Assembly: GCA_036821485.1 (NCBI GenBank)
Contig: DAISJM010000034.1
Span: forward strand, 1-34,314
Direction: 5' to 3'
DNA length: 34,314 nucleotides
Source of the DNA: DAISJM01 sp036821485
GTDB lineage: Bacteria > Verrucomicrobiota > Kiritimatiellia > CAIQIC01 > JAGNIJ01
Shown one piece after another: positions 8,399 to 16,292 of the stretch; position 1 is the stretch's first letter, and each line of letters begins with the position of its first letter. The notes beneath the pieces are model-generated. The model had not been told where the DNA came from. It saw only the letters and a list, made by a program, of their open reading frames with translations, and did not search any database. The position numbers and the translations under genes were made by a program.

Positions 8399-10489
8399 AT
8401 GAAGACATCGACTGGTTCGTTTGTGTGCGGGATCCGCGCGTTTCCGATTCTGGGAATGCTTGCCTTGCTGGTCGCATCCGCGGTCTGCCCTGTGGCTGCA
8501 ATCGCGGCTTCGTCAAGTCTGGCGATCACCATCACCAATCCTACGCCGGCGGCGTTCGACTATTTCGGCAACTCGGTAGCCGTGGCTGGCGGTGGCAAGG
8601 TGTTGATTGGCGCGCCCTCGGATGACGTGGGTGGCGTGATCAATGCTGGGAGTGCTTACATCTACAGCAGCAATGGAGTTCGGCTCGCCACAATCACCAA
8701 TCCAGCTTCGACGTACAACGCGTGGTTTGGCAACTCGGTGGCCGGGGTGGGATCCAACTACGTTATTGTGGGGGCCCACAGGAATGACTCGGGGGCCACG
8801 GATGCGGGTGCGGTGCACATCTTCAATCCCAACGGTATATTGCTGGCCACGATCACCAACCCGGCACCAGAAGCAAACGACTACTTTGGCTACTCTGTGG
8901 CCGGGGTGGGGGTGGACACGCTGGTCGTAGGAGTTCCCTTTGATGATGCCGGCTTACCGGATGTCGGCAGCGCATTCTTCTTTGACGTGACCGGCGCCCT
9001 TTTGGCTGCGATCACGAATCCTGCGCCCACGGTAAACGACTACTTCGGTAATTCCGTTGCGGGTGTGGGCGGAGACAGGATCGTGGTCGGAGCGTACGGG
9101 GCCGATGTCGGAGCAGAGAATGCCGGCATTGCATATGTCTTTGATAATGCGGGGGTTCTGTTGGCGACCATTACAAATCCCACGCCGGCGACGGACGATG
9201 ATTTCGGCTACTGCGTGGCCGGTGTCGGGACAAACATGATTGTGGTGGGCGCGCACAAGGATGACACGGGTGCCATCAATGCGGGTATCGCGTATATCTT
9301 CGATGTTGGTGGAAAATTGTTGGCGACCCTGACGAATCCCAATCCGGAGATTAACGATTGGTTCGGTTTCTCGGTGGCCTCGGCCGGCCCGGATCGTGTG
9401 ATTGTGGGCGCGCAATTGGACAACACCGGGGCGACGGATTCAGGGATTGCATATCTCTTCGACACCAAGGGTGTTCTGCTGGCAACGATTCGGAACCCGA
9501 CGCCGAGAACCGGCGACTCCTTTGGTTACTCTGTAGCGGGGTTGAGTTCGAATCGTGTAATTGTCGGGTCCTACATGGCTGATTCAGGTGCGCAGGACTC
9601 GGGTCTTGTGCATATCTTCGGCATCAATACGACACTGCTGACGGACTACGATGGTGACGGCATATCCGATATGTCTGTTTACAACGATGTTGACCACGAC
9701 TGGAGCATTAGGACTGTTGCCAGCAACGTGCTTGCTTCAGCACTCGCATGGGGATATGGCGACGTGGCCGCGGTGCCGGGCGACTACGACGGCGATTCCG
9801 TGGCTGATCTTGCCGTGTTTGATGACAAGAGCGGCGATTGGTACATCCGCACGTTGACCGGCGATGTGATTGCGTGGGCCATGAACTGGGGCTACACGGG
9901 TGTCGTTGCGGTGGCGGGTGACTACGACGGCGATTCGGTCTCGGACCTCGCAGTGTTCGATGAACAGACGGGTGACTGGTATATCCGCAAGTTGAGCGGT
10001 GATGTGATCGCGTTGAAGGTCAATTGGGGCTATCCCGGTGTCGTTCCGGTGTCGGGCGACTACGATGGCGATTCAATCTCGGACCTCGCAGTGTTCGATG
10101 ATCGGACCGGCGACTGGTACATTCGCACCGTTGAGGGGGATGTGATTGCAGAGGGGGTGAACTGGGGTTTCCCTGGCGTTGTCCCCGTGCCGGGCGACTA
10201 TGATGGCGACGGCCTGTCGGATCTTGCGGTTTTCAATGAGAAGACTGGCAACTGGTACATCCGCAGGTTGAATGGGGACGTAATCACTGCGGCACGGAAT
10301 TGGGGCTACCCCGGAGTTGTCCCTGTCCCGGGCGACTACAACGGCGACGGCCGGTACGACTTGGCGGTCTATTATCCTCCAACCGGCAAATGGCACATTG
10401 AGCAGCTGGGCATCGGTCCGAGTACTGTGCTTCTGTTCGGCCCCGTGTGGGGCGGGCAGCCAGGCATGCCTGTTGGCGGGGTTTGGTAA
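8399..10489 (+). CDS. Secreted FG-GAP / VCBS-like repeat protein
   Basis: The start chosen is the ATG at 8399 because it opens a clear signal peptide (basic MKTSTGSF, hydrophobic LGMLALLVASAVC, cleavage after AIAA) and has AAGGGG upstream; an upstream in-frame ATG at 8345 would bury the signal. The 696-residue product has two halves. The first holds seven units of about 53 residues (LATITNPxP...DYFGYSVAGVG...IVVGA), as expected for a seven-bladed integrin-type FG-GAP propeller. The second holds six 46-residue units (GDYDGDSxSDLAVFD..TGDWYIR...WGYPGVVPVP) with calcium-binding DxDGD loops. It lies 91 bases after the giant repeat protein and is probably co-transcribed with it. A role in adhesion or extracellular binding is likely, but the ligand is unknown. 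Confidence 0.8.
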   Translation: MKTSTGSFVCGIRAFPILGMLALLVASAVCPVAAIAASSSLAITITNPTPAAFDYFGNSVAVAGGGKVLIGAPSDDVGGVINAGSAYIYSSNGVRLATITNPASTYNAWFGNSVAGVGSNYVIVGAHRNDSGATDAGAVHIFNPNGILLATITNPAPEANDYFGYSVAGVGVDTLVVGVPFDDAGLPDVGSAFFFDVTGALLAAITNPAPTVNDYFGNSVAGVGGDRIVVGAYGADVGAENAGIAYVFDNAGVLLATITNPTPATDDDFGYCVAGVGTNMIVVGAHKDDTGAINAGIAYIFDVGGKLLATLTNPNPEINDWFGFSVASAGPDRVIVGAQLDNTGATDSGIAYLFDTKGVLLATIRNPTPRTGDSFGYSVAGLSSNRVIVGSYMADSGAQDSGLVHIFGINTTLLTDYDGDGISDMSVYNDVDHDWSIRTVASNVLASALAWGYGDVAAVPGDYDGDSVADLAVFDDKSGDWYIRTLTGDVIAWAMNWGYTGVVAVAGDYDGDSVSDLAVFDEQTGDWYIRKLSGDVIALKVNWGYPGVVPVSGDYDGDSISDLAVFDDRTGDWYIRTVEGDVIAEGVNWGFPGVVPVPGDYDGDGLSDLAVFNEKTGNWYIRRLNGDVITAARNWGYPGVVPVPGDYNGDGRYDLAVYYPPTGKWHIEQLGIGPSTVLLFGPVWGGQPGMPVGGVW
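9641..10460 (+). repeat. Six tandem 138-bp coding repeats
   Basis: The second half of the FG-GAP protein is built of six 46-codon units. The GGC/GGT codon of the GDYDGD or GDYNGD motif falls at 9779, 9917, 10055, 10193 and 10331, exactly 138 bases apart each time, and the first, more diverged unit starts near 9641. The central four units are most alike, and the first and last are the most diverged. Lack of any length drift suggests fairly recent duplication or selection on unit length. Confidence 0.85.
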
Positions 10490-10520
10490 GGCCTGCTGCA
10501 GGACACGCGGAATGTATTTT

Positions 10521-10554
10521 GGCCGGGGCGGTCCTCGCCCCGGCCTATGTTTTT
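10521..10554 (+). terminator. Rho-independent terminator of the repeat-protein genes
   Basis: A perfect 10-base stem GGCCGGGGCG / CGCCCCGGCC (10521-10530 and 10536-10545) with a five-base loop is followed by TATGTTTTT. It lies 31 bases after the stop of the FG-GAP protein and just beyond the stop of the convergent TVP38-type gene. The T-run is only on the plus-strand side, so it should act mainly on the plus-strand transcript. Confidence 0.85.
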
Positions 10555-10555
10555 C

Positions 10556-11260
10556 TCAGGATGTCGCCCGTCTGTGCCGTAATCGAATAGCCAGCCAGAC
10601 AAAAGGGATCAGCAGGAGGCCCGCGGCGAGGACGTAGGGTGTCAGGCGAAGGAGGGCTGGACTGTTAATCAGCACGCGGTCGAAGGCGAAGACATAGATG
10701 GCGATGACCGGCAGCAGACAGAGCCAGGAGACGATCGCGTAGGTGGCGAAGGGGATGCCGGTCAGGCCGTAGGCGAAGTTTTGCAGGTTGAACGGGAAGA
10801 TTGGGACCAGCCGCGTAATCGCCACCATCTTCCACCCCATGCGGCGCGCCCCGTCATCGAGTCGCGCGAATGATGGATGATTGCGAACGGCGTTCTCCAC
10901 ACCCGGCCGGGCTGTGTACCGCGCCAGCAAGAACGATACTGAAGCCCCGGCTGTCAGCCCGATGGATGCATAAAGGGTTCCGAGCCACATGCCAAAGAGA
11001 GGCGCAATCATCAGGAGGGGGGTGGCGGGGGAGAAGCAGGCCACGGCCACCACGCACAAACCGATATAGGCCACCGGGCCCCAGACGCCGAGCGAGCGGA
11101 TGTAAGCCTGCACCTCGTGCACGCGTTCTGTTGTGAACCACGATGCTGCATCGCTGGTCCAGAGTACGGCCAGCACAACAAGGAATAGAATCCCGACGAC
11201 AACTCTTCTTTGCGGGCGAAAAGGCCGCCGTTGCGGCGCGTTGTGAGAGATAACGTCCAT
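10556..11260 (-). CDS. TVP38/TMEM64 (DedA-like) inner-membrane protein
   Basis: The 234-residue product has about five or six hydrophobic segments and the family's core features: a GVWGPVAYIGLCV helix, the re-entrant region SPATPLLMIAPLFGMWLG, and the signature TRLVPIFPFNLQNFAYGLTG. TVP38/TMEM64 proteins are distantly related to DedA and VTT-domain lipid scramblases, and their bacterial role is poorly defined. The ATG at 11260 is chosen; a TTG at 11278 extends the frame by six residues, and neither has a good ribosome binding site. It follows pntB by 55 bases on the same strand, so it may be the last gene of the transhydrogenase unit. Confidence 0.8.
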   Translation of the reverse strand: MDVISHNAPQRRPFRPQRRVVVGILFLVVLAVLWTSDAASWFTTERVHEVQAYIRSLGVWGPVAYIGLCVVAVACFSPATPLLMIAPLFGMWLGTLYASIGLTAGASVSFLLARYTARPGVENAVRNHPSFARLDDGARRMGWKMVAITRLVPIFPFNLQNFAYGLTGIPFATYAIVSWLCLLPVIAIYVFAFDRVLINSPALLRLTPYVLAAGLLLIPFVWLAIRLRHRRATS

Positions 11261-11315
11261 GACAAACTGATAGTGCAAAAAGGGGCGGGGGGGCGAGCAG
11301 CAAATAAGGAAGCCG

Positions 11316-12703
<1,388 letters not shown>

Positions 12704-12707
<4 letters not shown>

Positions 12708-12988
12708 TTTCGCAGTTCCTTCTTCTTGAACATGGCCAGCATGCGGTCGGTCACGAGATAGCCGCCCACGACATTAACCGTGGCGGCGGCGACCGCCACA
12801 GTGCCCAAAACTACGCCGAAGGTGCTGCCCGTGGTGCCGGCTGCCACGAGCGCTCCGACGATGGCAATGCCCGAAATCGCGTTGGAACCCGACATCAAGG
12901 GCGTGTGCAATTGCGACGGAACCTTCGATATCAACTCGATGCCGAGGAAGATCGACAGGACAAAGACGAAGAAGAGAAGCGACATCAT
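12704..12988 (-). CDS. pntAB: NAD(P) transhydrogenase subunit alpha, membrane part
   Basis: The 94-residue protein is the small membrane piece of a split alpha subunit, equal to the C-terminal membrane domain of E. coli PntA. It has about three hydrophobic segments and the typical VPSQLHTPLMSGSNAISGI sequence. Both ends overlap neighbours by four bases: its ATG at 12988 overlaps the stop of pntAA (ATGA), and its TGA overlaps the GTG of pntB. The three-gene form is known from Rhodospirillum rubrum and other bacteria. Confidence 0.93.
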
Positions 12989-14127
12989 TTCGGACCTCCT
13001 GGCGGTGGGGCTTGGAAGCGCTCATGAACGATCTTGCCTTCATGGGTCAGCAGGCAGGAACGAACGATCTCGTCCTCCCGGTTGAGCACCACCTGCTTGG
13101 CTTCGCGGTTCCAAGTGTGTTCCACGAGGGCGAGAAGGTTGTTGGAGTACATCTGACTTGCATGCTCGGGCACGCGCGAGGCCAAGTGACGGTAGGCTAG
13201 AACATGGACGCCGTATTTGACGATTTCCTTGTCCGGTTCCGCGCCCTCGACATTGCCGCCGGTGTCGATACTTGTGTCGACCACCACGCTGCCGGGCTTC
13301 ATGCCACGCAGCATCACATCGGTTACGATCACAGGGGCTTTTTTGCCGAAGACCTGGGCAGCGGCTATGACAACATCCGAGCCGGCGCAGTGCCTGGCCA
13401 TCGCTTCACGCTGTTTGGCGAGTTGCTCGGGCGTCAGGGCACGGGCGTAGCCGTCCTTAGTCTGTCCTGTTTCACCGAGATCGACTTTGACGAAGCGCGC
13501 GCCGAGTGACTTCACTTGATCTTCAACTGGGCGCGTGTCGAAGGCTTCGACCAAGGCCCCGAGCCGGCGGGCGGTGGCAATGGCCTGCAATCCGGCCACG
13601 CCTACGCCGATGACAAAGACACGTGCGGGAGCAAGGGTCCCGGCCGGAGTCATCATCATGGGAAAGACCTTGGTCAGTTTGTTTGCGGCCAGCACAACCG
13701 CGACATAACCCGAGAGGCTGGCCTGAGAGCTCAGGGCGTCCATCTTCTGGGCCAGGGTAGTGCGGGGGATCATCTCCATGCTGAGAGCGCTGATGCCCGC
13801 GTGTGCCATGGATTCCATCAAATCGTGCGGGCTGAAAGGGTCCAGAAAGCCGGCCAGGATGGCGCCCTTCCGCATCAGGCGTATATCCTCCGAGCCGAGC
13901 GAGTTCAGCACCAAGACAACGTCCGCCTTGGCAAGAGACCCGTTGCGATCTGGGGAGACGAGGCACCCGGCCTTCACATAGTCGGCGTCTGGCAGGTGCA
14001 TCTGCTGGGCAAGGCCGGCCTGAATTTCAACTTCAGCGCCGAGATCGATGAGTTTCTTGGCCGTTGCGGGCGTAATAGCCACCCGCGGCTCACCTAGGCG
14101 CGCATCTATGGGCACGAAGAATCTCAT
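12985..14127 (-). CDS. pntAA: NAD(P) transhydrogenase subunit alpha, NAD(H)-binding part
   Basis: This 380-residue soluble protein is domain I of the transhydrogenase, which binds NAD(H) and passes hydride to NADP+ on PntB. It begins with the alanine dehydrogenase/PNT N-terminal pattern (RLGEPRVAITPATAKKL), and has the dinucleotide fold VIGVGVAGLQAIATARRLGA followed by EAFDTRP. The mobile-loop region is near VLAYRHLASRVP. The ATG at 14127 is preferred over the adjacent TTG at 14130 because a GGAGG box lies seven bases upstream. It is the first pnt gene, 92 bases after rubredoxin on the same strand. It is homologous to alanine dehydrogenase, but the pnt context settles the assignment. Confidence 0.93.
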   Translation of the reverse strand: MRFFVPIDARLGEPRVAITPATAKKLIDLGAEVEIQAGLAQQMHLPDADYVKAGCLVSPDRNGSLAKADVVLVLNSLGSEDIRLMRKGAILAGFLDPFSPHDLMESMAHAGISALSMEMIPRTTLAQKMDALSSQASLSGYVAVVLAANKLTKVFPMMMTPAGTLAPARVFVIGVGVAGLQAIATARRLGALVEAFDTRPVEDQVKSLGARFVKVDLGETGQTKDGYARALTPEQLAKQREAMARHCAGSDVVIAAAQVFGKKAPVIVTDVMLRGMKPGSVVVDTSIDTGGNVEGAEPDKEIVKYGVHVLAYRHLASRVPEHASQMYSNNLLALVEHTWNREAKQVVLNREDEIVRSCLLTHEGKIVHERFQAPPPGGPK

Positions 14128-14139
14128 CAACCCCCCTCC

Positions 14140-14163
14140 GCAGGAATGAATGAATCATTCTGC
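14140..14163. promoter_or_regulatory. Inverted repeat upstream of pntAA
   Basis: The core GAATGA-A-TCATTC is a perfect palindrome with a one-base centre, and wider arms GCAG(g)AATGA / TCATTCTGC pair with one bulged base. It lies in the 92-base gap between rubredoxin and pntAA, just upstream of the pntAA ribosome binding site. It could be an operator for an internal promoter or an mRNA hairpin. There is no T-run, so it is not a typical terminator. Confidence 0.35.
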
Positions 14164-14219
14164 GTTCCTACAGTACAACCCTGATGAGCAAATTCAATGC
14201 CTGCAGGTCGGGTCGACAA

Positions 14220-14408
14220 CTAGAGAAGGTCGAATGCTTCCTTAGAGGCATAGCAGATGGGGCATTGCCATGAGTCCGGGAGGCTTTTGAAGGGGGTGTT
14301 GGGGGGTATTCCGTGGTCGGGATCGCCCACAGCGGGGTCGTAGACGTACCCACACGACGTACAGACCCATTTGGCCTGTCCCTCCGACCCTTGAGTGCTG
14401 TCAGCCAT
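14220..14408 (-). CDS. Rubredoxin
   Basis: The 62-residue protein has the four rubredoxin cysteines that hold one iron atom: VCTSCGYVYDP (Cys16, Cys19) and SWQCPICYASKEAF (Cys49, Cys52), with the usual spacing and a short acidic N-terminal extension. The ATG at 14408 is chosen because AAAGGGG lies seven bases upstream; a longer reading from 14438 adds ten residues without support. Rubredoxins are small cytoplasmic electron carriers, often for oxygen or peroxide detoxification. It lies upstream of the pnt genes on the same strand, so it could be the first gene of that unit. Confidence 0.93.
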   Translation of the reverse strand: MADSTQGSEGQAKWVCTSCGYVYDPAVGDPDHGIPPNTPFKSLPDSWQCPICYASKEAFDLL

Positions 14409-14525
14409 GGCGATGCCCCTTTGTGCGTTAAGAACCACGGGGAAAGTAGCCTATATCGATGGCTCAGAACAAGCAGTATATGCGCGTCTTTCCAATGGAA
14501 TCTCACCAATACGTCCATATAACTA

Positions 14526-14556
14526 TTGACAAAAAAGTTAAACATTCTGTTTTACT
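14526..14556 (+). promoter_or_regulatory. Possible promoter of the lytic transglycosylase gene
   Basis: A perfect -35 hexamer TTGACA at 14526-14531 is followed by a weak -10 (TTTACT at 14551-14556, 19-base spacer; TTTTAC fits an 18-base spacer). The region is AT-rich. An imperfect inverted repeat GTTAAAC-attct-GTTTTAC (14537-14555) overlaps the spacer and -10, as an operator would. It lies in the 283-base divergent gap between rubredoxin and the transglycosylase. Confidence 0.4.
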
Positions 14557-14691
14557 ACCCGTTTTTTGCGCGTAGAGTGTCGCTCTCCAAATTTTTCCAT
14601 CTTGGCATTCAGATTCGATGCCGCGGAGGGAGCCGGCAGCCAGCGACAGGCTGTGAGCCCCTCGGAATCCAAAAAGTCGGTTGAGGTTGTT

Positions 14692-15342
14692 GTGAAGAAG
14701 GCGCTGATAGGCGACAAGGGCCGTCATTTGGCCACGGTGCTGTTGGTTGGGCTCGTCATGCTCGCCACACAGATGGGGGCGGTGCGCCCATCTGAAGCGT
14801 TTGCGTCTACATCGCCCAGTCAAGGAAAAGCCCTTTCCTCTTCCGGTACCCCGAGCGTGTGGAGCGTGGATACTCGCATGGTGGCTGACTGTCTTGTTTC
14901 GGCCGTAATTCAGGTCGAATCGGGTGGTAATCCCCGCAAAGTCGGTTCTGCCGGGGAGCGGGGGGTGATGCAGATCAAGCGCGAGACTTGGATGGGCACC
15001 ACGCGCCGGATGTATGGAAAGACTGTTCCGTTTGACCGCGCTTTTGATGAGTCCATGAATCGGCGTGTCGGAAGGGCCTATTTGGCGGAACTGCAGTCAT
15101 TTCTTGCGCGGAATCGCAATCGCTGGCGGTCGGACGAGCGCTCGTTACTGTTGGCCTGCTACAATGCGGGACCGACGCGAGTCATGAAGGCTGGCTTTGA
15201 TGTGCGGCGTCTTCCCCGGTCTGTGAGGAGCTATGTGGAGCGCGCCAGTGCGTTGCACGACTACTACCTTGAAGACAGCGCCCCGGCGGTCAAGGCTTTG
15301 TTGGCCACGGAGACTGGGGCGGGCCGGGGTCGGAGTTCCTGA
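14692..15342 (+). CDS. Secreted lytic transglycosylase (SLT family)
   Basis: The 216-residue protein has an N-terminal membrane or signal segment (VLLVGLVMLATQMGA, possible cleavage near AFAS) and a Slt/MltC-type lysozyme-like domain. The catalytic glutamate is Glu76 in QVESGGNP, followed by GERGVMQIKRETW (GVMQI 91-95) and YNAGP (157-161). Such enzymes cleave peptidoglycan between MurNAc and GlcNAc, forming 1,6-anhydroMurNAc. The GTG at 14692 is chosen because it gives a proper signal sequence and has GAGG five bases upstream; the frame is open back to a TTG at 14566. Its stop codon directly abuts the stop of thyX on the other strand. Confidence 0.85.
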   Translation: MKKALIGDKGRHLATVLLVGLVMLATQMGAVRPSEAFASTSPSQGKALSSSGTPSVWSVDTRMVADCLVSAVIQVESGGNPRKVGSAGERGVMQIKRETWMGTTRRMYGKTVPFDRAFDESMNRRVGRAYLAELQSFLARNRNRWRSDERSLLLACYNAGPTRVMKAGFDVRRLPRSVRSYVERASALHDYYLEDSAPAVKALLATETGAGRGRSS

Positions 15343-16194
15343 TCAGGGAACTGCTTCCGGTTCACTTGTCTTTCCGAAGAGTTTTGAATCGAATTCCTTC
15401 CGCTTGAGTCCCGTCAGCCGGTTCTCCTCGCCGCGGAGCAGCCCGCGGATGACCTCGATTTCCTCGGATGAGAAGTGGTGCCCGTTCAACCGGTGGCGCT
15501 GGAATGCATCGTAGGCGGCCGGCGCGACGGCGGAGGTTATCTTGGCAATGGCATCGGCGTACTGCCGGATTTCCCACTGGGCGTGTGGGTCCATCCTCAG
15601 TTCCAGAAAGTGGAACAGATTATGCAGATCCATCTGCCAGTACCACTGGGTGTAAAGGGAGAGGGGCAGGTTGATGCGCGCAAGCTCGCGTGCGATACCG
15701 TCGTTGATCAGCTCCTTGTAGGAGGCGTAGACGTTGCCTTGGTCCCGGCGCAGAATATCCAGCACCTTCTTTCGGAGCTCGGGTGGGACCTGCAGTTCAT
15801 CGCGGCCTTGCTTATTGTCCTCGCTTTGCCCGGTGATCTGGTCGTCGGGCGGCAGGTAGCACTCGTCGGTCATCACGCTGTAGCGGCCGGAGATTTCGTT
15901 GATGCGTGCTGTGCGATGGCGAATCCACTGGCGTGCCACAAAGATGGGCATCTTGCAGTGGAACTCGAGGACCACATGCTCGAAGGGCGAGGTGTGCTGG
16001 TGGCGAAGCAGATAGTCGATCAGGATGGCGTCTTCACGAAAGGTCTTGGTGCCCGAGCCATAGGAAACGCGTGCCGCCTGAACGATGCGGCGATCGTTGC
16101 CCATATAATCGACGAGTCGGACGAATCCGTGATCGAGGACTTTGATCTCCGCATCGAGGAGCTTCTCTGCTTCAGGACTGAATTCGTGAGCCAT
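15343..16194 (-). CDS. thyX: Flavin-dependent thymidylate synthase
   Basis: The 283-residue protein methylates dUMP to dTMP using methylene-tetrahydrofolate and FAD/NADPH. The ThyX signature is present as RHRTARINEISGRYS (residues 92-106). Conserved substrate-binding segments ELARINLPLSLYT and NLFHFLELRMDPHAQWEIR follow, including the arginine (about Arg173) expected to activate dUMP. It is somewhat longer than the shortest ThyX proteins, with an insertion around 110-135 and a C-terminal extension. The ATG at 16194 has AGAGGG upstream. It lies 98 bases downstream of acnA on the same strand. Confidence 0.95.
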   Translation of the reverse strand: MAHEFSPEAEKLLDAEIKVLDHGFVRLVDYMGNDRRIVQAARVSYGSGTKTFREDAILIDYLLRHQHTSPFEHVVLEFHCKMPIFVARQWIRHRTARINEISGRYSVMTDECYLPPDDQITGQSEDNKQGRDELQVPPELRKKVLDILRRDQGNVYASYKELINDGIARELARINLPLSLYTQWYWQMDLHNLFHFLELRMDPHAQWEIRQYADAIAKITSAVAPAAYDAFQRHRLNGHHFSSEEIEVIRGLLRGEENRLTGLKRKEFDSKLFGKTSEPEAVP

Positions 16195-16292
16195 GAGTAT
16201 TCCCTCTTACAGTCGATCCCGGGTTCGATCCGTCTTCTCTTCGGTGAACTTTGTACATCGACGCGCTCTTAATCAAGCCAACACCTGCCTAA

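Noticed and set aside
16222..16240. GGTTCGATCC, like a tRNA T-loop
   Set aside because: The flanking bases do not pair as a T-stem, and no acceptor or anticodon arm can be drawn in the 98-base gap.
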